In this document: positions 17,491 to 26,908 of the stretch, one piece after another
How positions within the stretch are numbered: position 1 is the stretch's first letter
Layout: each line of letters opens with the position of its first letter
DNA from: Tetragenococcus halophilus subsp. halophilus DSM 20339
Lineage (GTDB): Bacteria; Bacillota; Bacilli; Lactobacillales; Enterococcaceae
Direction: 5' to 3'
Assembly: GCF_003841405.1 (NCBI RefSeq)
Contig: NZ_PXYA01000002.1
Span: forward strand, 310,001 to 374,000
Length of the DNA stretch: 64,000 nucleotides
Made by a program: the position numbers and the translations under genes
The notes under the pieces: model-generated
Database searches by the model: none
Told to the model about the DNA's origin: nothing
Seen by the model: the letters and a program-made list of their open reading frames with translations, nothing else

Positions 17491-18681
17491 TTAACCATTT
17501 TTACGTAATGATTCTACATCGCGCGCAATCACTAGTTCTTCATCTGTGGGTACCAATAAAACTTTGACCTTGGAATCGTCAGTAGAGATAACTCTTTCCT
17601 TACCACGTACATTATTTTTCTCTGGATCGATTTCACAACCAAACCAAGTCATTCCATTAATAATATTCGCACGTGCATTCGCATCATTTTCTCCAATACC
17701 AGCAGTAAATACAATCGCATCTACACCGTTCATTGTACTTACATAGCTGGCGATATATTTACGGATACGATCTGCAAAAATATCCAAAGCGATTTTTACA
17801 TCTTCATTATCCATATTATCTTCCAAATCACGCATGTCACTTGAAATATCAGTTAAACCAAGTAAACCTGATTTTTTGTTCAAGATATTTAGCATTTCAT
17901 CGATACCAATATTTAGTTTATTCATCAGATATTGTAAAACAGCTGGGTCAATATCTCCGGAACGTGTTCCCATAGTAACGCCTGCTAGTGGCGTAAAGCC
18001 CATTGAAGTATCTACTGATTTGCCATTTTCAACAGCAGTAATAGAAGCACCGTTACCTAAGTGACAAGTAATAATTTTCAAGTCTTCAAGTGGACGATCA
18101 AGCATATCAGCTGCACGTTCTGCAACATAGCGATGACTTGTTCCATGAGCCCCATACTTACGAATTCCATATTCTTTTCGATATTCTAAAGGAATACTAT
18201 AACGGGCATTTGATTCTGGCATGTTTGCATGAAATGCTGTATCAAAAACAGCGACATTAATAACATTAGGTAACAACTCTTTAAACGCGCGAATCCCCAT
18301 CAAGTTAGCTGGATTATGCAATGGTGCAAAGTCAGCTAGTTCTTCAATTTTTTGCATGACATCGTCATCAATCACTACAGATTGGTCAAAATATTGTCCG
18401 CCTTGAACAACACGATGACCTACACCAGTGATTTCATCATAGGAAGCTAAAATGTCTAATTCGAGCAATTGATCTAACAACATTTTAACCGCTACTTCAT
18501 GATCATCAATATCTTTTGTCACTTCATATTTTTGATCGTCTCCATATTCAATTGTAAAGATAGAATCATTCAAACCGATTCTTTCTACAATTCCTTTAGC
18601 TACGGCTTTTTCTGTCGGCATTTCATATAATTGCCATTTTAAACTTGAACTTCCTGCATTAATCGAAATTGTTTTTGGCAT
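17491..18681 (-). CDS. ackA: Acetate kinase
   Basis: AckA converts acetyl phosphate and ADP to acetate and ATP. The 396-residue protein starts with [14 protein letters not shown] and has the family signatures [12 protein letters not shown] and [16 protein letters not shown] followed by [10 protein letters not shown]. It lies directly downstream of the comG operon and a methyltransferase gene, an arrangement found in many Lactobacillales. The ATG at 18681 follows AAAAGGGG. Confidence 0.97.
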   Translation of the reverse strand: MPKTISINAGSSSLKWQLYEMPTEKAVAKGIVERIGLNDSIFTIEYGDDQKYEVTKDIDDHEVAVKMLLDQLLELDILASYDEITGVGHRVVQGGQYFDQSVVIDDDVMQKIEELADFAPLHNPANLMGIRAFKELLPNVINVAVFDTAFHANMPESNARYSIPLEYRKEYGIRKYGAHGTSHRYVAERAADMLDRPLEDLKIITCHLGNGASITAVENGKSVDTSMGFTPLAGVTMGTRSGDIDPAVLQYLMNKLNIGIDEMLNILNKKSGLLGLTDISSDMRDLEDNMDNEDVKIALDIFADRIRKYIASYVSTMNGVDAIVFTAGIGENDANARANIINGMTWFGCEIDPEKNNVRGKERVISTDDSKVKVLLVPTDEELVIARDVESLRKNG

Positions 18682-18729
18682 TTTTATCCCCTTTTCTCTT
18701 ATTTTAAAATTTTATTATTAATAATAAAC

Positions 18730-19743
18730 CTAATTTGCTAAATTAGCAGCTTGCCATTCTTTAAATTCTTTAAAGAAAGCTGTCACTTGTGATGGCTCTT
18801 TTAGTGAAGCTACTTTTGCTAACAATACTTCAGGTACTTGCTGAGCTGTTTTTCCTTTTTGCTGTAAAATCAAAATACTTTTACTAGCAGCCTTGTTTTT
18901 AAACAGATCCTCTGGTAATTGAATAATACCTTGTAAATATACTTTATCTGTCAGCCATTTTTTTAAATACTCACTTTGATCCGTTTCTAGAAAGTTTGTC
19001 GGGACTAAAAACAAACCAAAACCATCTTCTTTTACATACTTCATACTTTGTTCCAGCAACAAATGATGGGCAAAACTATGATCTTTTTCTGCCGCTGTAT
19101 CAAATTTCTTCGCATTTTCATCCATTGGATAATAACCAACGGGTAAATCACTTAAAACCGCATCACTCGGATCCATTAATAAATCCGTAGTTGCATCCTG
19201 ATGAATAAATGTCACATCTGTCGGCAACCACTGGCTATTACTAGCTGCCACAGCTAACATGGTTTCATCATTATCTACACCATAAGCATGCAAACCATAG
19301 CCTTCTTTTTCAAGGTTTGTCAATACCGTAGAAAGTAAATTTCCCATCCCACAAGCTAGATCAGCGATCGTCTTTAATGAATCTTTTTTGGGATATAATT
19401 GCTCTAATAAAAAGACAAATAAAAAACCAATACTATCCGGAGTTAACTGATGGTTTGGTTGTAGTGGCTCTGTCTGCATTCCTTTTAAAAGCAATAACTG
19501 CGAAAGCTTACGCCCTTCTTCTTTTTCTAAAGAAATTCCTTGAAGCTTTTGATAAATTCGTTGAATTTCTTCTACCGTTGATTGCTTAGGGACACCATTA
19601 ACAACACGAACTTGGTAGTGATCGTTAATGTTTTCTATATTTTCTATGTAAGCATCTAAATAAGAAGTTTCTAGTGCATTTTGCAATAGTTGAATGGCCT
19701 CAAGTTGTAAATTAAAACTTTCTTCAACATTTTCTGCAGACAT
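18730..19743 (-). CDS. Class I SAM-dependent methyltransferase (YtxK-like)
   Basis: A 337-residue protein with an N-terminal helical part and a Rossmann methyltransferase domain resembling N6-adenine methylases: SAM motif IADLACGMGNLLST, VDNDETMLAVA, and a motif-IV variant SDLPVGYYP in place of NPPY. No specificity domain or restriction partner is present. In related genomes this gene sits between comG and ackA as here. The substrate is unknown. Confidence 0.85.
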   Translation of the reverse strand: MSAENVEESFNLQLEAIQLLQNALETSYLDAYIENIENINDHYQVRVVNGVPKQSTVEEIQRIYQKLQGISLEKEEGRKLSQLLLLKGMQTEPLQPNHQLTPDSIGFLFVFLLEQLYPKKDSLKTIADLACGMGNLLSTVLTNLEKEGYGLHAYGVDNDETMLAVAASNSQWLPTDVTFIHQDATTDLLMDPSDAVLSDLPVGYYPMDENAKKFDTAAEKDHSFAHHLLLEQSMKYVKEDGFGLFLVPTNFLETDQSEYLKKWLTDKVYLQGIIQLPEDLFKNKAASKSILILQQKGKTAQQVPEVLLAKVASLKEPSQVTAFFKEFKEWQAANLAN

Positions 19744-19874
19744 AGTCTTCCCCCACTTCCTTAGTTTACTATAACAATAAATTCACCTGTTTTATTTTAT
19801 CTGATTTAACCTAATTAATCAACTAACTCCATTTATAGCACTTTTTCTTCTCTTAATTTTCGTATTTGAATCAA

Positions 19875-19903
19875 TAAAAACAGAATGAGGTCATTCTGTT
19901 TTT
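19875..19903 (-). terminator. Terminator downstream of comGG
   Basis: AAAAACAGAATGA pairs with TCATTCTGTTTTT around two bases. On the minus strand it follows comGG by about 25 bases and separates the comG operon from the methyltransferase gene. Confidence 0.8.
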
Positions 19904-19929
19904 ATGTCACGCATTTTTATTGTGTATTA

Positions 19930-20271
19930 TTATTTACTTTCTTCTATGACTTCTTTAAATTTTCTTTCTTGGTCATCCACATAAACAGTTAAAACTAAGT
20001 GATCGTTCTTTTTTTCATAACTTAACTTTCCCTGGTTATAAAACACTTCTCCGGTTTTTGAACGTTTATTTTCTGCCAATGCTTGATAATCTGTCAAAAA
20101 TAATTCTTTCATAATTTGCGCTTCATAGTATTGGCGAGTGCGACGCGTAAATTGCGCTTGAATACGATAGTTTTCTGCTAAAAATAGTAATAAAATACTA
20201 AGGACAACCACCGTGAAAACCGCCGTCAGTAACACACCACCTTCATATTTTTTCGATCGTCCATTTCCCAT
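19930..20271 (-). CDS. comGG: Competence pseudopilus protein ComGG
   Basis: The seventh gene of the comG operon. The 113-residue protein has a short basic N-terminus followed by one membrane segment (GGVLLTAVFTVVVLSILLLFL) and an exported domain. ComGG is a minor component of the competence pseudopilus and is poorly conserved, so the call rests on position as well as architecture. It overlaps comGF by 29 bp. Confidence 0.8.
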   Translation of the reverse strand: MGNGRSKKYEGGVLLTAVFTVVVLSILLLFLAENYRIQAQFTRRTRQYYEAQIMKELFLTDYQALAENKRSKTGEVFYNQGKLSYEKKNDHLVLTVYVDDQERKFKEVIEESK

Positions 20272-20680
20272 TTTTTATTTCTCCATTCAAAAAAGTTACC
20301 GTAAATAAAATATATCTATTATTTTTACGAAACTGTAATTGTTTTACTTCTGTTAAAATTGGTTCATATCCATTTTTTTCGCGTATAGCGATCTCATTTC
20401 GATTCGCATTTAACTCGATTCGACATTCATATGCTCTTTTGGTCGTTGAATTTATCTTGTCATAGTAAATCTTATCTTTGGCTAGACGAGAAAAACGACC
20501 TTCAGCTAGTTTACTTTCAAATTGTATCAAAAATACATGCCACTCTTGTAGATTTCTACCGTAAACCATTTGTTGCACTTGTTTACTTTGTTGAAAAACC
20601 CCCAAAATCCCTGTTAAAAATAGACCTAAAACCATCAGTGCAATTGCACATTCTATTAATGTAAAACCTTTATTTTTCAC
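20243..20680 (-). CDS. comGF: Competence pseudopilin ComGF
   Basis: A minor pseudopilin with a class III signal at the N-terminus (KNKGFTLIECAIALMVLG): prepilin peptidase would cut after the glycine. The likely start is GTG at 20680, giving 145 residues; the frame stays open further upstream, inside comGE. The start overlaps the stop of comGE, so translation is probably coupled. Confidence 0.85.
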   Translation of the reverse strand: MKNKGFTLIECAIALMVLGLFLTGILGVFQQSKQVQQMVYGRNLQEWHVFLIQFESKLAEGRFSRLAKDKIYYDKINSTTKRAYECRIELNANRNEIAIREKNGYEPILTEVKQLQFRKNNRYILFTVTFLNGEIKNGKWTIEKI

Positions 20681-20993
20681 GTATAAACGTCCAATCTTGT
20701 TGATTTGTAGAAATTTTTGCCTGTGCCATAGGACTTTTTTGATAGAAAATTGTAAAAGTTCCATCTCTTTTTACTTGATAACTAGCAGTCTCTAGTTCAT
20801 AGTTTCTTCGTTCCTTTGTCTCTTCATACAACACACGCAGCATTTGTAACTCTTCTTGGCTTTCTTTGGTCTTTTTTAGTACATGAATTTGGCTTGTCTG
20901 AAAAAGAAAAACGGTTGTCGTTAAAAGAGATAAAGCAATAATACATTCTAGCAAAATAAAACCGTTATTTAATGGATGTGATATTTTTTTCAT
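20670..20993 (-). CDS. comGE: Competence pseudopilin ComGE
   Basis: A 107-residue pseudopilin-like protein with the class III signal variant NNGFILLECIIALSLLTT. The start is ATG at 20993, with AAGGGGGC upstream and overlapping the end of comGD. It is a minor component of the DNA-uptake pilus. Confidence 0.82.
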   Translation of the reverse strand: MKKISHPLNNGFILLECIIALSLLTTTVFLFQTSQIHVLKKTKESQEELQMLRVLYEETKERRNYELETASYQVKRDGTFTIFYQKSPMAQAKISTNQQDWTFIREK

Positions 20994-21399
20994 AATGCCC
21001 CCTTGCAAACAAAAAACGATAAGTGATTTGTTGTTCATTTTTATCCCAATAAAAATGGATATTTTGTAAACTGCTGTTATTTCCAGAGCCTGAATTAAAA
21101 TAAAGTGTTTTGCTTCTACTTGCCCTTAAATCCTTTGGTAGATCGAGTTTTTCGATGGTATCTGTATAAAAATAATATTGCTGGGTGTTATCTTTTTGTA
21201 TCATCTTTGTTTTCTTATTGGATGTAATGGCGGCTTGCTGGGTTGCAAGAATATTTTTTTCAAAGTGGTCAAAAAAATGAATAACATCCAGCGTCTCTTT
21301 AGTATCTTTTATAACAATTGAAGGAAGTGCAATAAATAAAGTTACGACCAATAGCACCAACAAGGACTCGATCAAAGTAAAAGCTTGATGAGTTTTCAT
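20965..21399 (-). CDS. comGD: Competence pseudopilin ComGD
   Basis: A 144-residue pseudopilin with the class III signal HQAFTLIESLLVLLVV at the N-terminus; the residue before the FTLIE motif is Ala, as in ComGC here. Its position between comGC and comGE supports the name. It is exported and processed by the prepilin peptidase ComC, which is not in the window. Confidence 0.85.
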   Translation of the reverse strand: MKTHQAFTLIESLLVLLVVTLFIALPSIVIKDTKETLDVIHFFDHFEKNILATQQAAITSNKKTKMIQKDNTQQYYFYTDTIEKLDLPKDLRASRSKTLYFNSGSGNNSSLQNIHFYWDKNEQQITYRFLFARGHYEKNITSIK

Positions 21400-21408
21400 G
21401 ACATTCTC

Positions 21409-21732
21409 CTAATTTTTATACTTTTTGTATACCTTATATTGTTCGGGCGTGACTAATTCTTTCAACTTACTATCGGTGATTTTTTGGTTATGATTGATTT
21501 CATAAACTTCAATCTGAGTCTCAACAGTTTTGACAATAGCTTCATCTCCTTGCTCTGAAACTGTATCTTTTTGCTTTGATAAATTAGGGATAAATAGCAA
21601 GACTAAAACACTAATAATTAAAAGTACGATCATCATTTCTATTAACGTAAACGCTTTTTTGGATCTTTTTTTAAGTTTAATCAATTGATTGTGTAAAAAT
21701 TCGCTTAATTGAAACTTCCGTATTTTTGTCAT
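21409..21732 (-). CDS. comGC: Major competence pseudopilin ComGC
   Basis: ComGC is the main subunit of the transformation pilus. The 107-residue protein has a long positively charged leader and the class III signal KKAFTLIEMMIVLLIISVLVLL, then a soluble domain ending KVYKKYKN. The ATG at 21732 overlaps the end of comGB by four bases. Confidence 0.9.
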   Translation of the reverse strand: MTKIRKFQLSEFLHNQLIKLKKRSKKAFTLIEMMIVLLIISVLVLLFIPNLSKQKDTVSEQGDEAIVKTVETQIEVYEINHNQKITDSKLKELVTPEQYKVYKKYKN

Positions 21733-22748
21733 TTCATAATACCTCCAACGTTCTCATACATAGGTAAAAACATCGCAATATAAATAGCCATAATCAAAAC
21801 AGCGACAAATAAAAAAACAAGCGGCTGTATCCATTGAATCCAACCTTCTATTTTTTCAACGATTCTTTTGGTCAGCAATTGACTATAAAGGAGTAGTTCT
21901 TCGCCTAGTTTTCCTTTAACTTCTCCTTGTAAAATAATTAGAGAAAATTCTGGCAGTAAAAAAGGATAGCTTTCTAACTCTTTAGCTAATGAATTTCCTT
22001 TAGATAATGCATCGTTTAATTCTCTAGCTAAGCTAGCAACTAAAGAATGAGGATTAACACTTTCCATAAATCCTAATATCTGTCTGGCCTCAAGACCTTG
22101 TTTGAACATCTTCCCCCACTCTAAAGCAAAATAGCTGGTCTGATACATTTTGTATAAAAAGCCAATAAACGGTAATCCTGCCAAAAAAACACCGCGATCA
22201 ATCACAGTTTGCTGCTTGGCATACCACCAACCAGCAACAAGTAAGCATAAGATAATAAGGATAAACCCCACCATAATAAATGGCCCATAAGCAATTAACC
22301 AAATACTCCAATGGCTTGTTTCAATCATCCCTGATTGTAGTAATGAAGGCAGGAGAAAAAAACGCATAGCAAATAATAAAGCAAGTACAAATAGAAATAA
22401 TAATAACGGATAACTTGCCACTTTACTTAATTCTTTTTTCTGTTTTCTTAAAATTTGCATAGTATTTAGAATGTTTTTTAGCGTAACAACGATATTGCCA
22501 TGTATATCTGCTAACTGTACTTGTGTCGTTTCTGCCAGGCTAAACCCTGCCTGATAAAAACATTCTGCAAAACTAGCGCCCTTAGCAAGACCGCTTGTAA
22601 AACATTGCAAAATTTCCCAAGAAAATTGTTTGTTACGCTGCATTACTGCTAAACTTTCTTGTAAAGAAAACCCATTTTCCAATAAACTAATCAGCATTTC
22701 TAAAAATTGTTCACGCATAAGGGCGTTATTTTTATGTTTTCTTTTCAA
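21729..22748 (-). CDS. comGB: Competence type IV pilus membrane protein ComGB
   Basis: The polytopic platform protein of the pseudopilus, of the GspF/PilC family. The 339-residue protein has two repeated helical domains and hydrophobic segments near residues 110-135, 145-170 and 305-330, with the family pattern FSLIILQGEVKGKLGEEL in the second repeat. The frame begins at TTG 22748 inside the end of comGA; ATG at 22718 is an alternative start. Confidence 0.9.
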   Translation of the reverse strand: MKRKHKNNALMREQFLEMLISLLENGFSLQESLAVMQRNKQFSWEILQCFTSGLAKGASFAECFYQAGFSLAETTQVQLADIHGNIVVTLKNILNTMQILRKQKKELSKVASYPLLLFLFVLALLFAMRFFLLPSLLQSGMIETSHWSIWLIAYGPFIMVGFILIILCLLVAGWWYAKQQTVIDRGVFLAGLPFIGFLYKMYQTSYFALEWGKMFKQGLEARQILGFMESVNPHSLVASLARELNDALSKGNSLAKELESYPFLLPEFSLIILQGEVKGKLGEELLLYSQLLTKRIVEKIEGWIQWIQPLVFLFVAVLIMAIYIAMFLPMYENVGGIMK

Positions 22749-23670
22749 TACCCAGTAACCCTTTCTTTTGTGCTTGTGCGTATGCTTTTGTCCACTGTCT
22801 TTGTTCTAACTCACCCGTAAAAAATTCGTAGGCCAGTAAAGCTCGACTTTCTTTTTGGCTGTCTAAAAATAGTTGTTGATAGATCACTCCATTTAAACAA
22901 TCCCCCAGCTCTGTTTGACTACCTACTAAATCTAACAGGCGCCCCTTTGTTTCAAGCACTCCTTTTGCATGTACCGTTGCTAGTACAGTATGCCCAGTCA
23001 ATGCTGCACGTATGGCTGCTTTTGCTGTTAATTGATCGCGAATTTCGCCAATGATCAGTAAGTCTGGACGATGTCGTAGTGACAGTTTGATAAGCTGGTC
23101 ATATGTCTGCTGAATTTTTTCATTTGTTTGTAGCTGTAAAAACTTCGGTTCTTCGATTTCCACAGGGTCTTCAATGGTAATCACCTGTCCTTTTGTATAT
23201 TGTGCAATGTGATACATCAAAGTAGTTTTCCCCGATCCGGTAGGACCACTAAAAAGATATAACCCCCTTTCTTTTTGGATTTTTTGTTGAATTAACTCTG
23301 CATCTTGTGGGAAAAAATAGGTTGGCTTCTCTTGTTTTAAGTTGTACAAAAAACGAATCACTAGACTTTCATTTCCTTGGTAATCGCCAACAGTTGATAA
23401 GCGCAATCTTTGCGTATAATCTTTGATTAAGTAACTTATAGCCCCTAGTTGCGCTTTACGCTTTTCACCTACATCCATTTCTCCTAGATATTTAAACCTT
23501 GAAATCAACTGCTGTGCTTGTTCATAAGAAAGCTCTTTGTACTTAAACAACTGTGCATTTTTTCGAAAATAGATGATTGCCTGCTCGTTCAACAAATACA
23601 GATACATGTCCTGCATTTTTTGTTCTTTCCCATAGCTAATTAATTCATCAGATAATTTCTCGATTGTCAT
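22732..23670 (-). CDS. comGA: Competence pilus assembly ATPase ComGA
   Basis: ComGA is the cytoplasmic ATPase that drives pseudopilus assembly for DNA uptake. The 312-residue protein has Walker A GPTGSGKTT, Asp box VITIEDPVEI, Walker B LLIIGEIRD and His box LTGHTVLATVHA, the pattern of GspE/PilB ATPases. The start is ATG at 23670, after AAAGGAGG. It heads a seven-gene operon with overlapping genes. A comX/sigma-H type promoter could not be identified with confidence. Confidence 0.93.
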   Translation of the reverse strand: MTIEKLSDELISYGKEQKMQDMYLYLLNEQAIIYFRKNAQLFKYKELSYEQAQQLISRFKYLGEMDVGEKRKAQLGAISYLIKDYTQRLRLSTVGDYQGNESLVIRFLYNLKQEKPTYFFPQDAELIQQKIQKERGLYLFSGPTGSGKTTLMYHIAQYTKGQVITIEDPVEIEEPKFLQLQTNEKIQQTYDQLIKLSLRHRPDLLIIGEIRDQLTAKAAIRAALTGHTVLATVHAKGVLETKGRLLDLVGSQTELGDCLNGVIYQQLFLDSQKESRALLAYEFFTGELEQRQWTKAYAQAQKKGLLGIEKKT

Positions 23671-23864
23671 CTCTGTCCTCCTTTCACTATTAAGTACGCA
23701 ATTTTTACTCATTTCTTTTTTGTACTCATAACTTTTTTAGTTTTCAATTAGCTTAGAATAGTAGAGGCAAAAACTAGCGAGATAGACATAAAATAAGGGC
23801 ACAAAAAAAGCGTTCCTATGCGCCTAATAAGACTTAAGCACATAAGAACGTTATAATCATAAAC

Positions 23865-23900
23865 AAAAGCCCCGCTGAAAATTTTTACAGCGAGACTTTT
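23865..23900 (-). terminator. Terminator of the oatA-like gene
   Basis: On the minus strand AAAAGTCTCGCTG pairs with CAGCGGGGCTTTT (with G-T pairs). A second imperfect hairpin lies next to it at about 23809-23851. Confidence 0.75.
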
Positions 23901-23905
23901 GCGTA

Positions 23906-25795
23906 TTATTCTAATATTTTTTCAGCTAATAAAGAAGTATATTCGACTCTGCCGACATCAGTTGGATGAACTTGATCTTCTCGGAACCAGTTGGTATTTT
24001 CATTACTTAAATCATACCAATCGACCAAGGTAATGCGTTTATATTTATCATTCATTTTTTTAAATAAGCTATTATTATCGTTTTGCCAACGTTGCGTAGG
24101 CACTCGGACATTAATTAAATAAACTTTTCGATCACCTATAACATCCATCAAATCATCAAATTGAGCTTCATCCGCGTAACCATTGCTTCCTAAAGCTAAA
24201 ACAACATTTTCTTTTAGATTATCTTCATCTTTTAATTCCTGTAAAAGATCCACACTATCATACAATTGTCTTCCCACATCAGCATCAATAACAGCATCCG
24301 GGAAAATTTCTTGGATGTTTTTAGTAGAACCTAATAAAACAGAATCTCCAAAGGCTGTAACTTCAGTCTCTCTCGCCTGTTTTACTTGTTTTTCTGTCAA
24401 GCCATATTTTTCCGTCACATGATCTATATCCGTACTATAAGTTTCTAAAATATTTTCATCTGTAGCAGTATCTTGTGTCTCTTCTTCTGAATCATTTGTG
24501 TCATCTTCATTTTTAGTCTTTTGGGCAGCCTGTTTGTTTTCTTGAATTTCCTCTTGAAACTCTGCCTGGTTTGCATTGACAGCACTACTAGGCGCTATAC
24601 TAACACCAATAGACGCAATAAGAACTACTATAAAGCTGGCTATCCCCACAGCTTTTTGTTTACTAAGTATTGGTTTAGAAAACCAACCTTTAATCATTGT
24701 CCAAGTCTTTTTATAATCAAATTTTCTAAGAGGTTCTTCTATAAAACGATAAGACAACTCACTACATAAGACAATCAATGCTAATTCAATAAACACATGC
24801 AACCAAACGTTATTGGCCACATTAACTTTAGCTTCATAAAAAATCATTACTGGAAATTGATATAAGTAAATACCATAACTACGTTTCCCTAAATAACTAA
24901 ATACTGGGTTAGTGAGCCAACGATTCAAGCTTGCGCCAGGATGAGCCGTAACAGCAACTAAAACAGCTGTAACAACACTGACTAAATAGATTCCTCCATA
25001 ATAAGGAAAACTAAAACGATCATCCATAAAAATATATGAAACGATAAGTAGGAATAAAGAAGCTAAGCCAGCAGTATTTAAAATCTTTTTGGCACTGTCC
25101 GGAATTTCTTCTTTCAAACGAGTACTTGGCCAGATAAAAGCTAAAGCATTCCCAATCAGTATGGAAAAAATCCGCGTGTCGGTACCATAATAAATTCTTG
25201 TAGGATCTTCTCCTGGGGTAAAACCAACTGCCATTCCTATGGCTGATAGAAGACCTCCAATAGTTAATATATAAAAGATCCAATCTTTCCGTCTCACAAA
25301 TTTTATTAAAAGGATAAAAAGAAGCGGCCAAATCAAGTAATTTTGCCCTTCAACTGCCATCGTCCACAAATGAGTAAAAGGAGATTCATTGCCAAAACGA
25401 TCAAAATAAGAAAGTCCATGATCAATTTGCCACCAATTATTCACATATAAAAGACTGCTAAAAACGGCACCTCGTATGTTATTTAATAAGTTTCTTTGGA
25501 ACAAAGTTATGTAAGCAGTTGAAACAACCAATACCGTAACTAAAGATGGATATAATCTTTTTAGACGCCGAATATAAAATTTTAAAACATCTATCTTCTC
25601 ATTTTGTTTCCATTCCTGCCGTAATAAATCAGTAATCAAATAGCCAGAAATAACCAATAGAATGGGTACTCCTAAATAGCCTCCTGGTAAATAAGAAGGC
25701 AATAAATGATATAAAATGACTCCGATAACCGCTAGTGTACGGATACCATCAATACCTGTGATATATCGGCTGTTTTTAATTCTTTTTTTCTCCAT
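23906..25795 (-). CDS. OatA-like membrane O-acetyltransferase
   Basis: The 629-residue protein joins an N-terminal acyltransferase-3 membrane domain (about ten segments; YITGIDGIRTLAVIGVILYHL with its conserved His) to an outside SGNH-type domain. In the latter, FGDSVLLGS carries the catalytic Ser, GSNGY the Asn block, and DQVHPTDVG the Asp-His pair. This is the layout of OatA, which O-acetylates peptidoglycan and protects against lysozyme; other acetyl acceptors are possible. The linker between the domains (about residues 415-455) is very rich in Glu, Asp and Gln. Confidence 0.87.
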   Translation of the reverse strand: MEKKRIKNSRYITGIDGIRTLAVIGVILYHLLPSYLPGGYLGVPILLVISGYLITDLLRQEWKQNEKIDVLKFYIRRLKRLYPSLVTVLVVSTAYITLFQRNLLNNIRGAVFSSLLYVNNWWQIDHGLSYFDRFGNESPFTHLWTMAVEGQNYLIWPLLFILLIKFVRRKDWIFYILTIGGLLSAIGMAVGFTPGEDPTRIYYGTDTRIFSILIGNALAFIWPSTRLKEEIPDSAKKILNTAGLASLFLLIVSYIFMDDRFSFPYYGGIYLVSVVTAVLVAVTAHPGASLNRWLTNPVFSYLGKRSYGIYLYQFPVMIFYEAKVNVANNVWLHVFIELALIVLCSELSYRFIEEPLRKFDYKKTWTMIKGWFSKPILSKQKAVGIASFIVVLIASIGVSIAPSSAVNANQAEFQEEIQENKQAAQKTKNEDDTNDSEEETQDTATDENILETYSTDIDHVTEKYGLTEKQVKQARETEVTAFGDSVLLGSTKNIQEIFPDAVIDADVGRQLYDSVDLLQELKDEDNLKENVVLALGSNGYADEAQFDDLMDVIGDRKVYLINVRVPTQRWQNDNNSLFKKMNDKYKRITLVDWYDLSNENTNWFREDQVHPTDVGRVEYTSLLAEKILE

Positions 25796-25932
25796 GATTT
25801 TTGTACCTTCTTATACTCTATCTAGCGTTGTGACAAATTTTATCTAACCAAAAAAAACGCACAAAAGCAATCTGTAATATAATTCTTATAAAAAATTAAA
25901 ACTAGTGTTTCCCTCAATAACTGTAAAAGCTG

Positions 25933-26808
25933 TTATAACTCTTCTTCATAGAAATTCCCTAAAATCTGGACATTTTCTGTAATACTGACAAATGCTTCTT
26001 TGTCAGATTCCTTCATGGCCTGACGTAGTAAAGGTAATTCGTAACGGGTCACTATTGTAAATAGTACCTTTTCGCCTTCTTTAGTATAAGCTCCTTGAGC
26101 GTTATTTATAATAGTAATTCCACGACGTAGATGACTTTGCAAAGTTTCGACCACAATGTCTGGCTGACGCGTAATAATCATTACTTGCATTTTCTGTTGT
26201 TTTGTATAAACGACATCTGTCACTTTTCCACTAACAAATATTGATAAGGCACTATATAAAGCGTATTGCCAACCAAACAATACACCCGCCGCAAACATGA
26301 TCATACCATTAAAAATAATGGCAAGTGAACCCACATCTCTGCCGGTCTTTTTACGAATGTAGATCGTAATAAAATCTAATCCACCTGAAGATAAACCATT
26401 TTTAAAAGCATAACCAATTCCTGCACCTGTTAACACTCCGCCAAAAATAGCACAGATAATTGGATCAGTCGTTAAAACTTCTGTAGGAATAAATTCCATA
26501 AATAAAGAAGTAAGAACCACTGTAATTCCGGTAAATACAGTAAAACGTCGACTAATCTTAAACCAGCCCAATACAAATAAAGGCAGATTAATTAATAATA
26601 GTACCCAGCCAATGGGAAAGTCTATATGAAAAAACTGTTGAAATACCGTGGAAATAATTTGTGCCAAACCTGTTGCACCATTAGCATAAATATTGCCTGG
26701 TTCATAGAAAAAATTTAAAGCCACAGAAGCCAATAATGCATAGACTAAAGAAAAAGAAAAACGATTAACATAGTCAGCATGGAAGAAATCACTTAAAAGT
26801 TGCTTCAT
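25933..26808 (-). CDS. YitT family membrane protein (DUF2179)
   Basis: A 291-residue protein with five or six membrane segments (YALLASVALNFFYEPGNIYANGATGLAQI at the start) and a C-terminal soluble DUF2179 domain beginning near VMIITRQPDIVVETLQ. The family is widespread in Firmicutes and its function is not established. ATG at 26808 follows AGAGGG. It is a single gene downstream of the aspS terminator. Confidence 0.85.
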   Translation of the reverse strand: MKQLLSDFFHADYVNRFSFSLVYALLASVALNFFYEPGNIYANGATGLAQIISTVFQQFFHIDFPIGWVLLLINLPLFVLGWFKISRRFTVFTGITVVLTSLFMEFIPTEVLTTDPIICAIFGGVLTGAGIGYAFKNGLSSGGLDFITIYIRKKTGRDVGSLAIIFNGMIMFAAGVLFGWQYALYSALSIFVSGKVTDVVYTKQQKMQVMIITRQPDIVVETLQSHLRRGITIINNAQGAYTKEGEKVLFTIVTRYELPLLRQAMKESDKEAFVSITENVQILGNFYEEEL

Positions 26809-26846
26809 TAATCTACCCTCTTTTTGTTATTTATTCTATTATAACA

Positions 26847-26905
26847 AAAAATTCGAATAAGGAGAAAAGCAGTACACTATTCATATGCTTTTCCTTATTC
26901 GATAA
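26847..26905 (-). terminator. Terminator of the hisS-aspS operon
   Basis: On the minus strand CGAATAAGGAAAAGC pairs with GCTTTTCTCCTTATTCG, followed by a T-rich stretch. Confidence 0.8.
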
Positions 26906-26908
26906 ATT

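Noticed and set aside
14749-18681. Long open frames on the strand opposite pepV and ackA
   Set aside because: They are shadows of the real genes, with no start signals and no known families.
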